Of a stretch of 39,954 nt of DNA, positions 22,472 to 32,971 are shown one piece after another. The stretch spans positions 1 to 39,954 of the forward strand of contig WTXG01000305.1 of NCBI GenBank assembly GCA_022496185.1, read 5' to 3'. Below the pieces are notes generated by a model, which saw nothing but the letters and a program-made list of their open reading frames with translations, was not told the DNA's origin and did no database searches. The translations under genes were made by a program, and so were the position numbers. The number at the start of each line of letters is the position of its first letter. Position 1 is the stretch's first letter. The stretch is from Multifurca ochricompacta. Taxonomy: Eukaryota > Basidiomycota > Agaricomycetes > Russulales > Russulaceae.

Positions 22472-23659
22472 ATGTCTTCCTCTTCCATCGCTGCCTCTGC
22501 TGCTATCGACACCTTCACTGCCACTCATGTGGTTGTGGAAGCTTTTCCCTCTGCTCATCCTTCCACTCGTCCTTCCTCCCCCATTGACTACGAGGCCGCG
22601 GAAGAACGAGTCAAAAACCAATCACCTAATCCCGATCACGACTTCACTCATTCCGAGGAACCTCACCCCAATGACCTCATCGGCATGGAACAAGATGATG
22701 AAGTACCGAGTTCCCATTTTTCGCCAACAACCCCAACTCGTCAATGTATTTCCCTCTTGAAATCACCATGGCTGATGGAGAAAAGTCCATAGCGAAGTAT
22801 ATATTCTACACCAATGGAGGGATGGATGTCGCGGGATGTATGAGGAAGGATGGGCCTGTCTACAGGGCCCCAGTCTACTTGGAGGAACGGTATATGGGCC
22901 GTCTTCACCACACGATGAGTGATGAACAGTTGGGACACCTTGCAGCTGACGACCCCCGAGCATTCGCAATTGACGAGGTAATGAACAACATGCGACTCCC
23001 GCGCCTCAAGGCTGAAGTAATGAGGCTGCGGAAAACCCTTACCCTTTGCACCAGCTCAATACCCAGTACAAAGAGTATGCAAAGCAGATGACAAGGCTTA
23101 CGAGGGGGATGTTCCAAGTAGAGCAGGAGTTGACGGAGATCCGGAAGAGGTTGGAGAAAGGGGATGCATATCAGACCATTGCTGAGAGGTACGCAGACAC
23201 CTACGCGCGACCCCTTCCCCCAGATCATTAGGAGCGGCCCACAACTGCTGCCAAACCGATTCGAAATGCCACGTATGCACGAGAACCCCCACGGAGAGAC
23301 TTGCTGGCGATGTGATAGCAAGTATCACATCAGTTGGAATTGCCCGCTCAACCGCAAGTGGTGTCGTCATTGCCGAAGTAACCTGCACTGGAGCCGATTC
23401 TGCATCTTTCGACGTCTGGGTGTCGCTCCCACCATCGTCAACCCTTCGGGATGGTGTGGAAAGTGTCTACGGCATAATGGGGGCATCGCGAGCTCGACTG
23501 CCCGGTCTATGACCTGTGTCGCCAGTGTGGACGACGTGGCCCATACGGGTTTCTGCGCACACACCAATGTGCCGCGGAAGAGACCTATACAATAGAGGAC
23601 CGGAACTTGGCGGACGACTATGTGGACTTGTTCAGGATGATGACGGTGCGCGTTTCTAG
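22472..23659 (+). pseudogene. Element B third ORF: coiled-coil protein with four zinc knuckles
   Basis: Starts at ATG 22472 (MSSSSIAASAAIDTF), about 70 nt after the pol stop, and ends at TAG 23657-23659 in the frame shared with element D. The span of 1188 nt is identical to D's copy, so the small frameshifts cancel overall. Same architecture: Ser/Pro-rich start (SSPIDYEAAEERVKNQ), globular part (YFPLEITMADGEKSIAKYIF), helical segment (KAEVMRLRKTLTL, then GMFQVEQELTEIRKRLEKGD), then knuckles CWRCDSKYHISWNC, CRHCRSNLHWSRFC, CGKCLRHNGG.. and CRQCGRRGPYGF..H. Frameshifts lie near 22735, 23050, 23225 and 23480. No known function. Confidence 0.82.
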
Positions 23660-23679
23660 CTGGGTCAGCTCGAACCAGA

Positions 23680-24273
23680 AAGGGGGGTGATGTTACAACC
23701 AGGGCCCAGCAGCCCTATCTTCTTTACCCTCCCCAACAGAGACCCCACTCGCCCACCGACCTTACACTTCCTCATTACCTCTCCTTCGTGGGATCCCTCA
23801 CATGCACTGCTCCATCCCCGTGACCGTTGTTTGGACCTGTATATGTACTGTTTACCTATGCTTGCCCCTTATCTCGTTATCTTCTTATCTTACGACCGGA
23901 CACTTACTTAGTTCCCTATCAGAAGCCAGGCTCTACGCCCTCCGCTTTTGGATATTCGGGCCCACTTGACTCCGAGTTCTTATCTATAGACGCCCACTGA
24001 ATTACATATATAAGTCCGCTGTAGCTACCCTGTAGACCTCAGACTCGACTTATTGAATACATCGGTGTTTGTCTTTTGGACTCTCCCTTGATCCTCTGAC
24101 TCGTCTGTCTCAGTGCTTTTGGCACTTTCCGCTCAACATTGTCTTAGGGAACAGCCCCTTCGACTTTGACTCCTTCCCTTGAAGCTCCAAGAGGCCTTGT
24201 TGGTCTCTTATCTGACACCCTTGAATCACGCTGTCGCACAAGTCGTGCAGAACGTCTCACACCGGACGTAACA
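23680..24273 (+). repeat. Element B polypurine tract and 3' LTR
   Basis: AAGGGGGGTGA at 23680-23690 is the plus-strand primer. The LTR runs 23691-24273 (583 bp), TGTTAC to GTAACA, with TATATAAG near 24008 and AGACTCGACTT about 34 nt beyond. It is uninterrupted and serves as the reference that shows where D broke the 5' LTR. The right CCAAG target duplication follows at 24274-24278. Confidence 0.95.
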
Positions 24274-24278
24274 CCAAG

Positions 24279-25397
24279 TGCCAAGAGAATAAACCCCGGC
24301 TGATAAGAAAGGCACCACCATACCCATTGGATGTACCAGCTACCGCTGGTCCATTCCAATATGTAGCAATGGACCTCATTATGGATCTTCCATCATCCAG
24401 ACGATACGACGCTGTTCTCACAGTCATCGACCAGGGATGTATGAAAGCAGTGAAATTCATACCATGCTCTAAAGACATTACCAGTGAAGGCATTGCAACA
24501 TTGTACTACAGACACTTATTTCCATCCTTTGGCATCCCAAAGCATATTATCTCTGACTGCGATCCCCATTTCACATCCCACTTCGTTCATGCGCTCGCTG
24601 ACGTTCTGCAAATCCAGCAAAATCTATCTACAGCCTTTCATCCTCAAACTGACAGATCTAGTGAGTGGATGAATCTCTGGCTAGAACAATACTTACGTCT
24701 TTGGCTAGGTGATGATCAACACAAATGGCCTGAGTATCTCCCTTTAGCCAAGTATGTCCATAACGCCTGGCCACATGATTGAATGAAAATTTCTCCACAT
24801 GAACTTCTACACGGTGTCACTTTTGATTGGAATGCTCAAATACACGAAACACATGTCCCCCAAGTCAACAAACGACTACAGAACTTACAAATCGCGCACT
24901 CTCGCGCATTTCACACATCCGCTTCGATTCCGCCACTGAACCCCGACTTCGTCATCAGTGTGCAAGTATGGCTTGAGGGAAAACATCTAAAAACACACTT
25001 CCCCTTGACCAAACTTGCCCCTAGGCGTTATGGGCCCTTTACAATTGCTGCACAGATATCTCCTCTTGCTTTTCATTTATCTTTGCCCGCTCACATGCAC
25101 ATTCACAATGTCTTCCATGCTAACCTCTTATCTCCTTATCGTGAAACAATGGCTCATGGCCCCAATTATTTACGTCCCCCACCTGACCTTGTCAACGAAG
25201 AAGAACAATATGAAGTTGCCGCTATCTTAGCTCACTGGTTCTTTGGGCGTCAGAAGAAGCTTCAATATCTGGTCAGCTGGGTTGGTTATCCAACCAGTGA
25301 AAACTCTTGGGTAGATAAGGATGACTGTCATGCTCCAGACCTTCTCATGCATTACCATTCTTCTGTATCTAGGCGCCAGGGTCGTCGCCTCCCTTAA
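24279..25397 (+). pseudogene. Element A pol, 3' part (integrase and chromodomain)
   Basis: Continues the frame of 1-975, starting with CQENKPRLIRKA, the second half of the zinc-binding region. The integrase core is visible as VAMDLIMDLPSS, ISDCDPHFTSHF and QTDRSSEWMNLW; the usual SDRDPRF and DGQSERTN motifs have drifted but the D, D and E remain. A TGA at 24780-24782 interrupts the frame after NAWPHD; the same frame continues to 25397. The tail has the integrase C-terminal (LAPRRYGPF, HIHNVFHANLL) and a chromodomain (YEVAAILAHWFFGRQ, then YLVSWVGYPTSENSW). A G-rich run, AAGGGGGGGGTGA, follows the stop. Confidence 0.92.
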
Positions 25398-25549
25398 GGG
25401 GGGGGTGATTTTCGTTGATTTTCGCGTTTTTCATCGAATTTTCGCTTTTTTTCTCTACTGCAATCTCACAAGCCGTTTCAACTCTGGCCCATATTAAGAA
25501 CACCACTCGCCTCTCTGCCCCACGCCGATCTCTCAAGCCTACCCCAAGA

Positions 25550-26692
25550 ATGACAACGTCCCACCCTGCTTCGACCTCCCAGACCGATACCTCCCAAATT
25601 GACGCCCCACTGGTTCCTATCATCGACATCGCATTTTTGGACCAAACCATTGCAGCTGCCAGCGATGCAGCAAACCTAGGTGCCCTTATTCGACCTGCTG
25701 ATGCTCCCACCCTTCCTCCCACTCCAGAACCAAGTTCTGTTGCTTCCACTCCTCCCTCACACTTCTCATTCACTATGACTGACAACCCTACCACAAATAT
25801 GACTCAGGCAATCTCTCTGGCAGCTCAGGACCAGTCTGTAGACCCAGAACTTCGTGCTAGAGTGCTAAACTTGTTACAAGAGGCTAGATCCCGCCTAGCC
25901 ACTATTCCCGCTGATCCCACTGTTGTTTATTGGCCCAGTACACCTGAACCTGGTCAAGTCCTTGGAGAAGGCATTGTATGACAAACACAACAGGAGGTAG
26001 AGGATGACAGAGAGAGCGCTGATAGGTACAATCCTCCGCCCCTTCCCTTTATGCACAACCATGTGCATTTGCATCATTTCTTCGACCACTGTATCTCAGA
26101 CAATGCAGGATGTGTCGATGTTGCCCGCTGGCTTGCTTATGAATATTGTCACTCTGATCCACACATTGCCTTCACAATGGGGGCTCACCAACCTATCTAC
26201 TACATTCCACTTCATGCATCTCCTCACCCTCGTTTTGACTGAGGATCTAATCCCAGACTCACTAACCTTCAGCAGCGGTTATTTGATGCTGACCAGTCCT
26301 TTACTGTCATTGTCAATGGTGCCCTGGATGACATGGATGACCCAGGAGCATGGGCAGAAGTATCATGCTATCATCTCTCTACTTGTAGATTGGATGAGGC
26401 TCATCGCAATCTGGCCCACTGGAGACGACAAGCTGAACAGGCTAACCAAGACATTCAACTCGCTGTACACTCTATGTCTTGAGCTGACATTTATCATCAA
26501 CTCTATCCACATCTCACCTATGCATACTCCAACAATCCCCACATGACACCTGAAGCTGCCTCCCACTTTGCACCCCACCCAGAGCTATGTGCTGTCCTCC
26601 AGGCTGGAGGCATAGGAAGCTCTTACCTACCTCGTCGTCGTCGCCTGCGCATTGCTCCACCCCGCATCATTGATCTCACTGGTGAGGACTAG
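25550..26692 (+). pseudogene. Element A third ORF, broken by three TGA codons
   Basis: One frame of 380 codons from ATG 25550 to TAG 26690-26692, between pol and the 3' LTR. In-frame TGA codons at 25979, 26240 and 26480 are the only breaks; there is no frameshift. It opens with a Thr/Ser/Pro-rich segment, then a short helix (RARVLNLLQEARSRLATI). A globular part follows (LHHFFDHCISDNAGCVDVARW, then FTVIVNGALDDMDDPGAWAEV), then a helical stretch (LDEAHRNLAHWRRQAEQANQ). The C-terminus is basic (RRRRLRIAPP) and ends IIDLTGED, which resembles a SUMO-interacting motif. It has no zinc knuckles and no clear sequence similarity to the third ORF of B and D, but occupies the same place. Function unknown. 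Confidence 0.7.
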
Positions 26693-26730
26693 AGGTGCTT
26701 GGGGCAAGCACCACTGTAACAGAGGGGTGA

Positions 26731-27329
26731 TGTGACAGTTTGTTTTCCCTATTTTGTTTCTTTTCTTGTTGACTGTTGGATAACCGTCTGGGTTGTATCA
26801 GTTAACCTATCTAACTAGGTTAACTGACTGAATACTATAGAGGGCGTAACCCCTCTACTGTTTACTGTTTACTGTTTACTTGTGTACTAAGCCTAGCCCA
26901 TCTCCTGTACTTCTATGACGTGGTATGACGTAGCTATGAGGTCGCTGTGACACAGCATGATATCATCCTACCATACTACTTTACTTTGCTTCCTTGGCTA
27001 GACCCTTATCTTTGGTAGTGATCCACTGTATTTAAACCTGCTACGTTCTAGAGAACAGACCTTAAGTCTGTTCTCCTGTGCTCAATACAGGTGTTCACTC
27101 GACTCACAAAGAATCTCCCTTGAGCCCTCCTAAGTCGCATCTTAGAGGGTCTTCGAACCCCAGTAGCTTGTGGCAGGACTTAATGTCGCTGCTCGATCTT
27201 GTACCTCGCACGTGCCCCTCTAACTTGTGTGGGCTTGACTTGTCTTGATTAATTGACTCGATCTTGACTTAGTTGCCTTGAACTCAAACGAACCCTTGAT
27301 CTCGACACACCATGCACCTGGCTGTGACA
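26731..27329 (+). repeat. Element A 3' LTR (right end approximate)
   Basis: Starts TGTGACAG directly after the polypurine tract AGAGGGGTGA. A TATA-like TATTTAAA lies at 27029. The end is placed at GTGACA 27324-27329 because fungal gypsy LTRs usually end ACA. The 5' LTR is outside the window, so neither the end nor the target duplication (predicted CTGGC) can be confirmed. Confidence 0.7.
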
Positions 27330-27530
27330 CTGGCCATAATAGGACTCCCTGGTAATCGTTGTGAGAACGAACTGTGTATCCTAAATATGCTCTTACTGCA
27401 GCTCCTTTTGCTTGTGCTCGTTGGTCCACCCTATGACTGTGGAGTTTACAACACGCGCCTTCGCGACTTCACTCCGCAACTGGCCTGCGCTAGATGATTT
27501 CTTCTTCATATGACGTGGCATCTAATGACA

Positions 27531-28304
27531 TCAGTGATGTGTGGCATTGTCAGTGGCGTTGGTGGAGTCAGTCATGTGAGAATCAGAAAATAATATTACC
27601 ATTCTCGCGCTCTGTTTTCCTTTACACCACTGCTGCCTTGGCTCTTCCTCATCTTCTGGATCACTGGAGCCAATGGAGATAAATTTGTTATTGCCGTCAT
27701 CTTTGTCTGCTTTATCCGTTTGATCTCCACCTGCACTGATGTTTGGGACTGGCTCGATGTCTGTAAATGAAGCAGGTGACACAGTTGGTGGATAGGATTG
27801 TGCTTGCGCACTGCTGTCCTCACTACCGCTGTCCTGAAATTCACTTTCAGATGCGAGGTCAGCTGGTCCACTGTCATGACTGATCAGTATTGGAATGTGC
27901 ACTCTGTGATAACTTGACATAAATACATACTCCTCTTGGCCATGCTCGACTTCTTCAAGCACATCGCATAGACTTAGATTGTCCACAGTAACTGCCATTC
28001 CAATAGAATGTGCCATGGTCTCTGTCTGTAAGGGATAATACTTAGTGCTTGGGGCCAGATCAGGTCTCGCAGCATGTTTTTGCACTGAGAGTTCAGCAAG
28101 CTGGATTCTGTCCTCTATGTTAGCAATACGATTGACCACTGCTCGATGCTGGGTGGCTTCTATCTCTCTGGCAGTGGCTTCCTCTTCTTTCGATTTGGCT
28201 TTGTCTTCAGCTACCTGCCTTGCAGTGCGGCGCTTCTGCTGAGAATTGATGATAATGTGCCCTGGGTGTGCCTTCGAATTGGCCTTGCGTGTTGTGATCG
28301 GCAT
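27531..28304 (-). CDS. Hypothetical 'TRKAN' protein, probable transposon accessory gene
   Basis: A 257-residue protein if started at MPITTRKANSKAHPG (28304); an upstream Met at 28370 is in frame but the sequence before MPITT looks like leader. The N-terminus is basic (TRKANSKAHPG, then QQKRRTARQVAED), followed by a charged, probably coiled-coil helix (KSKEEEATAREIEATQHRAV). The C-terminal half is acidic and low-complexity (PEDEEE). A TATA-like ATATATAA lies on the minus strand near 28413. I recall proteins with this TRKAN-x-AHPG start as frequent, uncharacterised and repeat-associated in Agaricomycetes. It is transcribed divergently from the Plavaka transposase. Whether the two form one transposon is inference. 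No enzymatic motif is visible. Confidence 0.6.
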   Translation of the reverse strand: MPITTRKANSKAHPGHIIINSQQKRRTARQVAEDKAKSKEEEATAREIEATQHRAVVNRIANIEDRIQLAELSVQKHAARPDLAPSTKYYPLQTETMAHSIGMAVTVDNLSLCDVLEEVEHGQEEYVFMSSYHRVHIPILISHDSGPADLASESEFQDSGSEDSSAQAQSYPPTVSPASFTDIEPVPNISAGGDQTDKADKDDGNNKFISIGSSDPEDEEEPRQQWCKGKQSARMVILFSDSHMTDSTNATDNATHH

Positions 28305-28370
28305 TATGGAAGAATGAGAATGAAGATAATTTATCAATATAATCTTTGGATAAGAGGGGGATGAGTCCAA

Positions 28371-28978
28371 GGATTTGAAAGGCTGCGTGAACTCCCCCCC
28401 ATCTTTTATTGGCTTATATATCCTCTCTGATTTCTAATCTCCCTAATTTCTAATACCATTTGTACCGCCCCACTTTTCTTGGGTAAATTTCTGAGTACAT
28501 GTAATCTCCTACCATAGCCTAATTCCAATAACTTCTGGCGTCCTTGATGGCGACCTAGCCTAGTGAGTACCAGATCACATTCCTGTTTTACAGACTGGTA
28601 GCAACCGGATAGTTGAGGACTGGACAGCCGGACACCTGATAAGATAATCTAAAGTGCGTCCATTAACTGATTCAGAGACAATTCCACATTGCACGCACAA
28701 CATGCCCCTTCATATCTTGTCACAATTAATTGATTATATTTTTCTCCTTATTGTCACATTCATTTAGTAGTATATAAGGATTCTACTTTGTATGCGTTCA
28801 CTTCAGATTTGACCCCAACAAGAATTAGTATATCTTATCCTTACCATAGTTAGCTAACGCTTAGTAATATCCTATCTGCTATCTAAATAAGTAAAGATAC
28901 TAATAAATATATAGTTTTGACCACAATGACTGAATAGATAGCTAAAACCCTTTTTACAGCTGCATTCCCTCAACCCAT
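28371..28978. promoter_or_regulatory. Divergent intergenic region between the TRKAN gene and the transposase
   Basis: This AT-rich 608-bp stretch has no supported ORF. A TATA-like sequence near 28411-28422 faces the minus-strand gene, and TATATAAG at 28771-28778 lies about 200 nt before the transposase ATG. No terminal inverted repeat was recognised. Confidence 0.5.
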
Positions 28979-31900
28979 ATGATGTTGAATTCTCATAGTA
29001 GACTCCCATGCTTGTACTCAGGTTGTCCTGTCACTTTCAAGAGTCAACACGGCCGCACGTACCACATACGGTCAATTCATGCAAACTCCAATGCCCATTC
29101 AGATACAGGGCCAAGACAGGATCCCTCCAGTGTGACCCCTCTGCATCAAAATGGGCTGGACTATCAAGACGTACCACCATATTCCAGTTCAGGTCCAAGC
29201 AGAAAACGGATTGAGCATGCTCATCTCACTGGTAAGTTTCTATCTCAATGCATTTCTCATTATGCTTCTGACATACATGATTTTTTTGTATGTTAAGCTG
29301 TTCCCTGTGACTTGGATGGGAACTTCCTACCGCCTGGCAGCACACGACAGGAAAGAACGCAAAGATCAAATGCGGACTGGTCACCCTTTGATGACTGGAC
29401 TCAGTTTATGATTGCAGATCTCCTATATCGCCATGTTGAAATGTCAGCATCCAATATAGATTTACTCATGAAATTATGGCTTGCATCCCTGGAAGATTCT
29501 GGCCTTGACACATCTGAGCCATTTGAGTGTCATCAAGACCTATATGCAAAGATTGATTCCTCACCGCTTGGTGATGTTCCTTGGCAATGCTTCATTACAG
29601 GCTTCTCTGAAGATCTTCACATGCCAGTGGATGCCCCGAGCTGGAAGCAGATGTCATATGAGGTTTGGTATCGCGACCCAGACCTTGCCATATCAGCAAT
29701 GTTGGACAATCCTGACTTCAAAGGACACTTTGACATGCGCCCTTATATGGAACTGGATGAGCATGGTCAGCATTGCTGGGGGGATATTATGTCGGCCAAC
29801 GTTTCTTGGAAACATTGTGTGAATATATTCAATTATCTAAAGATATAAACTAAAATAACTGATAAGATCATATAGGACAAGATCTTTGCATCCAACGCTG
29901 ATGCCTTCGGAGCTATGTACTGCCCTATTATTTTAGGTTGCGACAAAACTACTGTGTCTGTCGCCACAGGACATGTCGAGTACCATCCACTATACCTTTC
30001 AATTGGCAACATCCACAATACTGTTCGTCGTGCGCATCGCAATGCCGTTGTACCCATAGCATTTCTAGCCATTCCAAAGAGTGAGCCACTGCTTAATTAT
30101 ATTCAAATTTATTGATTAATAGATATAGGTGATCGCAGATATGATGATGACCCAGAGTTTCAAAAATTCAAGTGCCAGCTCTATCATGTGTCATTATCTG
30201 CCATACTCAGGACGCTCCTACTGGGGATGACAAAGCCAGCCATCCGACGATGCCCTGATGGACATTACAGGTGTATAATTTACGATCTTATTGCATTTAT
30301 CGCTGATTACCCTGAACAAGTGATGCTAACCGGAATAGTTCAAGGCTGGTGTCCAAAGTAAGTCTTAGATCGGATCCTCCCAATCTTACAGCACACAGCT
30401 AACAACACAACAGATGTATCACTTTTCCGATTTTCTCAGACAACTTGGAAATGCCAACCATTCCGCACACACGTGCATTGACAGAGGAACTTGCTGACTT
30501 CTTAGACTCAAAGACTTTATGGAATCAATATGGCATAGATGATGACATCATAGTGCATTAACTTATCATGACATTTAATTAATGTCACTTAATTTGGCAA
30601 TTTTGAAGCCATTTACAAATGATTTCCCCTGCACAGATATTCACGCGATGCTATCACCAGATCTCCTGCATCAAGTTATCAAAGGAATGTTCAAAGATCA
30701 TTTGGTTACTTGGGTTGGTGAATATTTATTGCGGGAACATGGGGAGAGCAAATCACACAAGATTCTTGATGAAATAGACCGTTGGTGCGTCACAGAATCA
30801 TTACTTGTAAGTTATCTATCTTATGGTAATTGTGATCAAGTATTGCAGCTGTTCCGGCATTCTCAGGCCTTCGCTGCTTTCCTCAAGGTCGTCGCTTCAA
30901 GCAGTGGACCAGTGATGACACAAAGGCGCTGATGAAGGTATGTAATTCTTACAAGAAAAGATCTCATGCCATTTGCCAACGTCAGGGCAGGTATATTTAC
31001 CTTCAATAGTTGGATTTGTGCCAAATGAAATGGTCACATGCATCGCCACTTCCCTTGATGTTTATTACCTTGTGCACCGTCAAAATATCAATGAAGACTC
31101 TCTGAAGAACCTAGATCTAGCATTGATAAAATTCATAGATCTACGCGAAATATTTCGCATTACTGGCGTCCGTACAGCTGGATTTTCCCTCCCATGACAA
31201 CACGCTCTGGTTCACTATCACTCACTGATTGAACACTTTGGTGCACCTGGTGGTTTATGCTCATCCATTACTGAATCACGCCACATCTCAGCAGTCAAAA
31301 AGCCATGGAGGCGTTCACAATCGATATCATGCCTTGGGTCAGATGCTTATGACAAACCAGCGTCTTGATAAACTTTCAGCTATGCACTCTGACTTTGTGG
31401 CACGTGGTATGCTGCCTGCGGGCCACATCCTGCCTCAAAACACCTCTTATATCTACCAGCCAAATAATGATACATCAAGAGAAGATGATGATGAGAGCAA
31501 TGATGAAAATGGAGGGGCTGTGGACGAAAAAAATGTGCTTGGCCATGTCGTCCTTGCACGCTTGCTGGGTAAGAAATACATCTGTGCATTACTCCACTAT
31601 CTTCATTCCAATTAGCCCGCAGGTATCCACAATCACTGGAAGAGCTTTCAAATGTCGTGAACGAACCAAATCTTCCTTACCTCACTCAAATATTTCTTGT
31701 GGATCAGCTCCACCTCAATGATACAAGCCTCCCTCCTATTACCAGCAAGATCTCTGTCTTTCATTCTGCTGTGGCAACTTTCTTTGCACCAAGTGACCCA
31801 AGTGGTATCTATGGTATGCAACATGAGTGCATCCACTCGACGCCATCATGGCAAGGAAAAGGACCCAGACGTGATTGTGCCTTTGTTGTTGAAGATGAGG

Positions 31901-32244
31901 CAAAGCCTGGCATGCAAGGGCTCAATATTGTGTGTGTTCAGCTCATGTTCTCATTCAAGTACAACAATGTTGAATATCCATGCTCTTTGGTGGACTGGTT
32001 TACAAGGGTCTCAACAGGTAATACTACTGGTATGTGGGTAGTACAGCTTGACATGGAGGGCGGCAGACAATGCAAGGCTGTTGTGCATCTGGATGCATTC
32101 TTACGAGCAGCACATCTTATCCCGGTTTATGGTAGCAATCCATTACCATTACACAGGCTCACAGACTCATATTCTCTAGACACATTCAAATTTTTCTATG
32201 TCAATAAGTACATTGATCATCATGCACACGAGATTGCATTTTAA
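28979..32244 (+). pseudogene. Plavaka-type DNA transposase, nine exons, two lesions
   Basis: Model: exons 28979-29231, 29298-29818, 29876-30080, 30129-30357, 30414-30552, 30609-30784, 30841-30937, 30991-31568, 31616-32244. All eight introns are GT..AG and 47-66 nt. The total is 2827 nt, which becomes 942 codons if one inserted C near 31318 is discounted. N-terminal C2H2 finger (CLYSGC...H..H), then conserved Plavaka blocks: SPLGDVPWQCF, LGCDKTTVSVATG, YLSIGNIHNTVRRAHRNAV, DYPEQVMLTGIVQGWCPK, DIHAMLSPDLLHQ, GLCSSITES, CIHSTPSWQGKGPR, FYVNKYIDHHAHEI. Besides the insertion, TGA at 31195-31197 replaces an expected Arg after GFSLP. Plavaka is a CACTA-related cut-and-paste group of basidiomycetes. 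TIRs and boundaries were not found. Splicing is inferred from similarity and phase. Confidence 0.88.
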
Positions 32245-32971
32245 CCAGTACTGTAGTTTTGTGTGGTATACTATATGCTGACCAGTACAGAGATACTGGG
32301 ATAGGGGTCCGACATAATTGTGATCATGCTTAGATAGCACAATGTGATGAGATCAAAAACGCGTTCACAATATACTTAGAATATACATCTAAGATCGGGC
32401 ATGTGATCAAGTCACATCATTAATGAGATAATGTGCTTGTTTAATTAAGTAGCCGAAATAGTACATATAAAAGCCACTGTGTGGCTGCTATAATAAAAGC
32501 GGTTGCTATCACTCTATTGAATGTATCTAAGTCTCTACATCGAACAGGGTGAGATAGATAGTAATAGTATAGCATCTTAGTCCAAGCCTGTGCCATGCCT
32601 GTTCTACACTATATATAGTGTGAGAGACTATAAAGCAAATGGCTCAGTCTTTGCCAGTGTGCGCCGCCACCATGACTGTGACAGCGCGCTTGGTAGAATA
32701 CTATATTAGTAACTAGTACCTATAAAGCAAATCGTGACAGTGGAGGAATCAGTAAATACTATAGCCACAAGTGAGAGCAGCACTAATCTCAGTCTTTGTG
32801 GTAGAAGACTGAGGTTCTAACGCGTATTGGAATGCAAGCGTAAGTGTACGCGTATGATAGTTAGTCCAGCCTGGCATCTCTGGTATCGATTCATGCTGCA
32901 TGCGCGCTGCTATTCCCACATATAGTAAATACAATCTGGTGCCCTAGCCATTCTAGTCATTCTAGCCATTC
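32245..32971. other. Non-coding AT-rich stretch with small palindromes
   Basis: No supported gene. It has a perfect 16-bp palindrome ACACTATATATAGTGT near 32606, a 9-bp hairpin stem CTCAGTCTT...AAGACTGAG near 32789, and two copies of CTATAAAGCAAAT about 90 bp apart. These may be subterminal repeats of the Plavaka element, but no matching left-side copies were found. Confidence 0.4.

Larger units (their letters stand above)
976..24273 (+). mobile_element. Element B: Ty3/gypsy LTR retrotransposon, interrupted by D and C
   Basis: The element begins TGTTAC and ends GTAACA, with LTRs of 586 bp (5', split by element D) and 583 bp (3'). Internal order is PBS, gag, pol (protease, RT, RNase H, integrase, chromodomain), a separate third ORF with zinc knuckles, polypurine tract, 3' LTR. 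The layout matches element D, with close protein similarity throughout, so they are one family. The LTRs differ by about 9 substitutions and 3 single-base indels. The coding part carries many frameshifts, making this the most decayed of the three complete elements. Confidence 0.94.

Noticed and set aside
22472..23659. Third ORF as an env gene
   Set aside because: No signal peptide, transmembrane helix or glycosylation pattern; the cysteines form zinc-knuckle spacing.
25369..25794. Minus-strand ORF of 141 codons
   Set aside because: Antisense to the post-pol ORF of element A, composition-driven, no motif.
29151..29411. ORF across the first Plavaka intron
   Set aside because: It reads through the GTAAGT..AG intron in a frame without homology; the spliced frame restores the conserved DGNFLPPG segment.
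30582..30932. Reading straight through 30785-30840 in the transposase
   Set aside because: The downstream part in that frame has no similarity, while splicing GTGCGT..AAG gives the conserved Plavaka AVPAFSGLRCFPQGRRFKQW.
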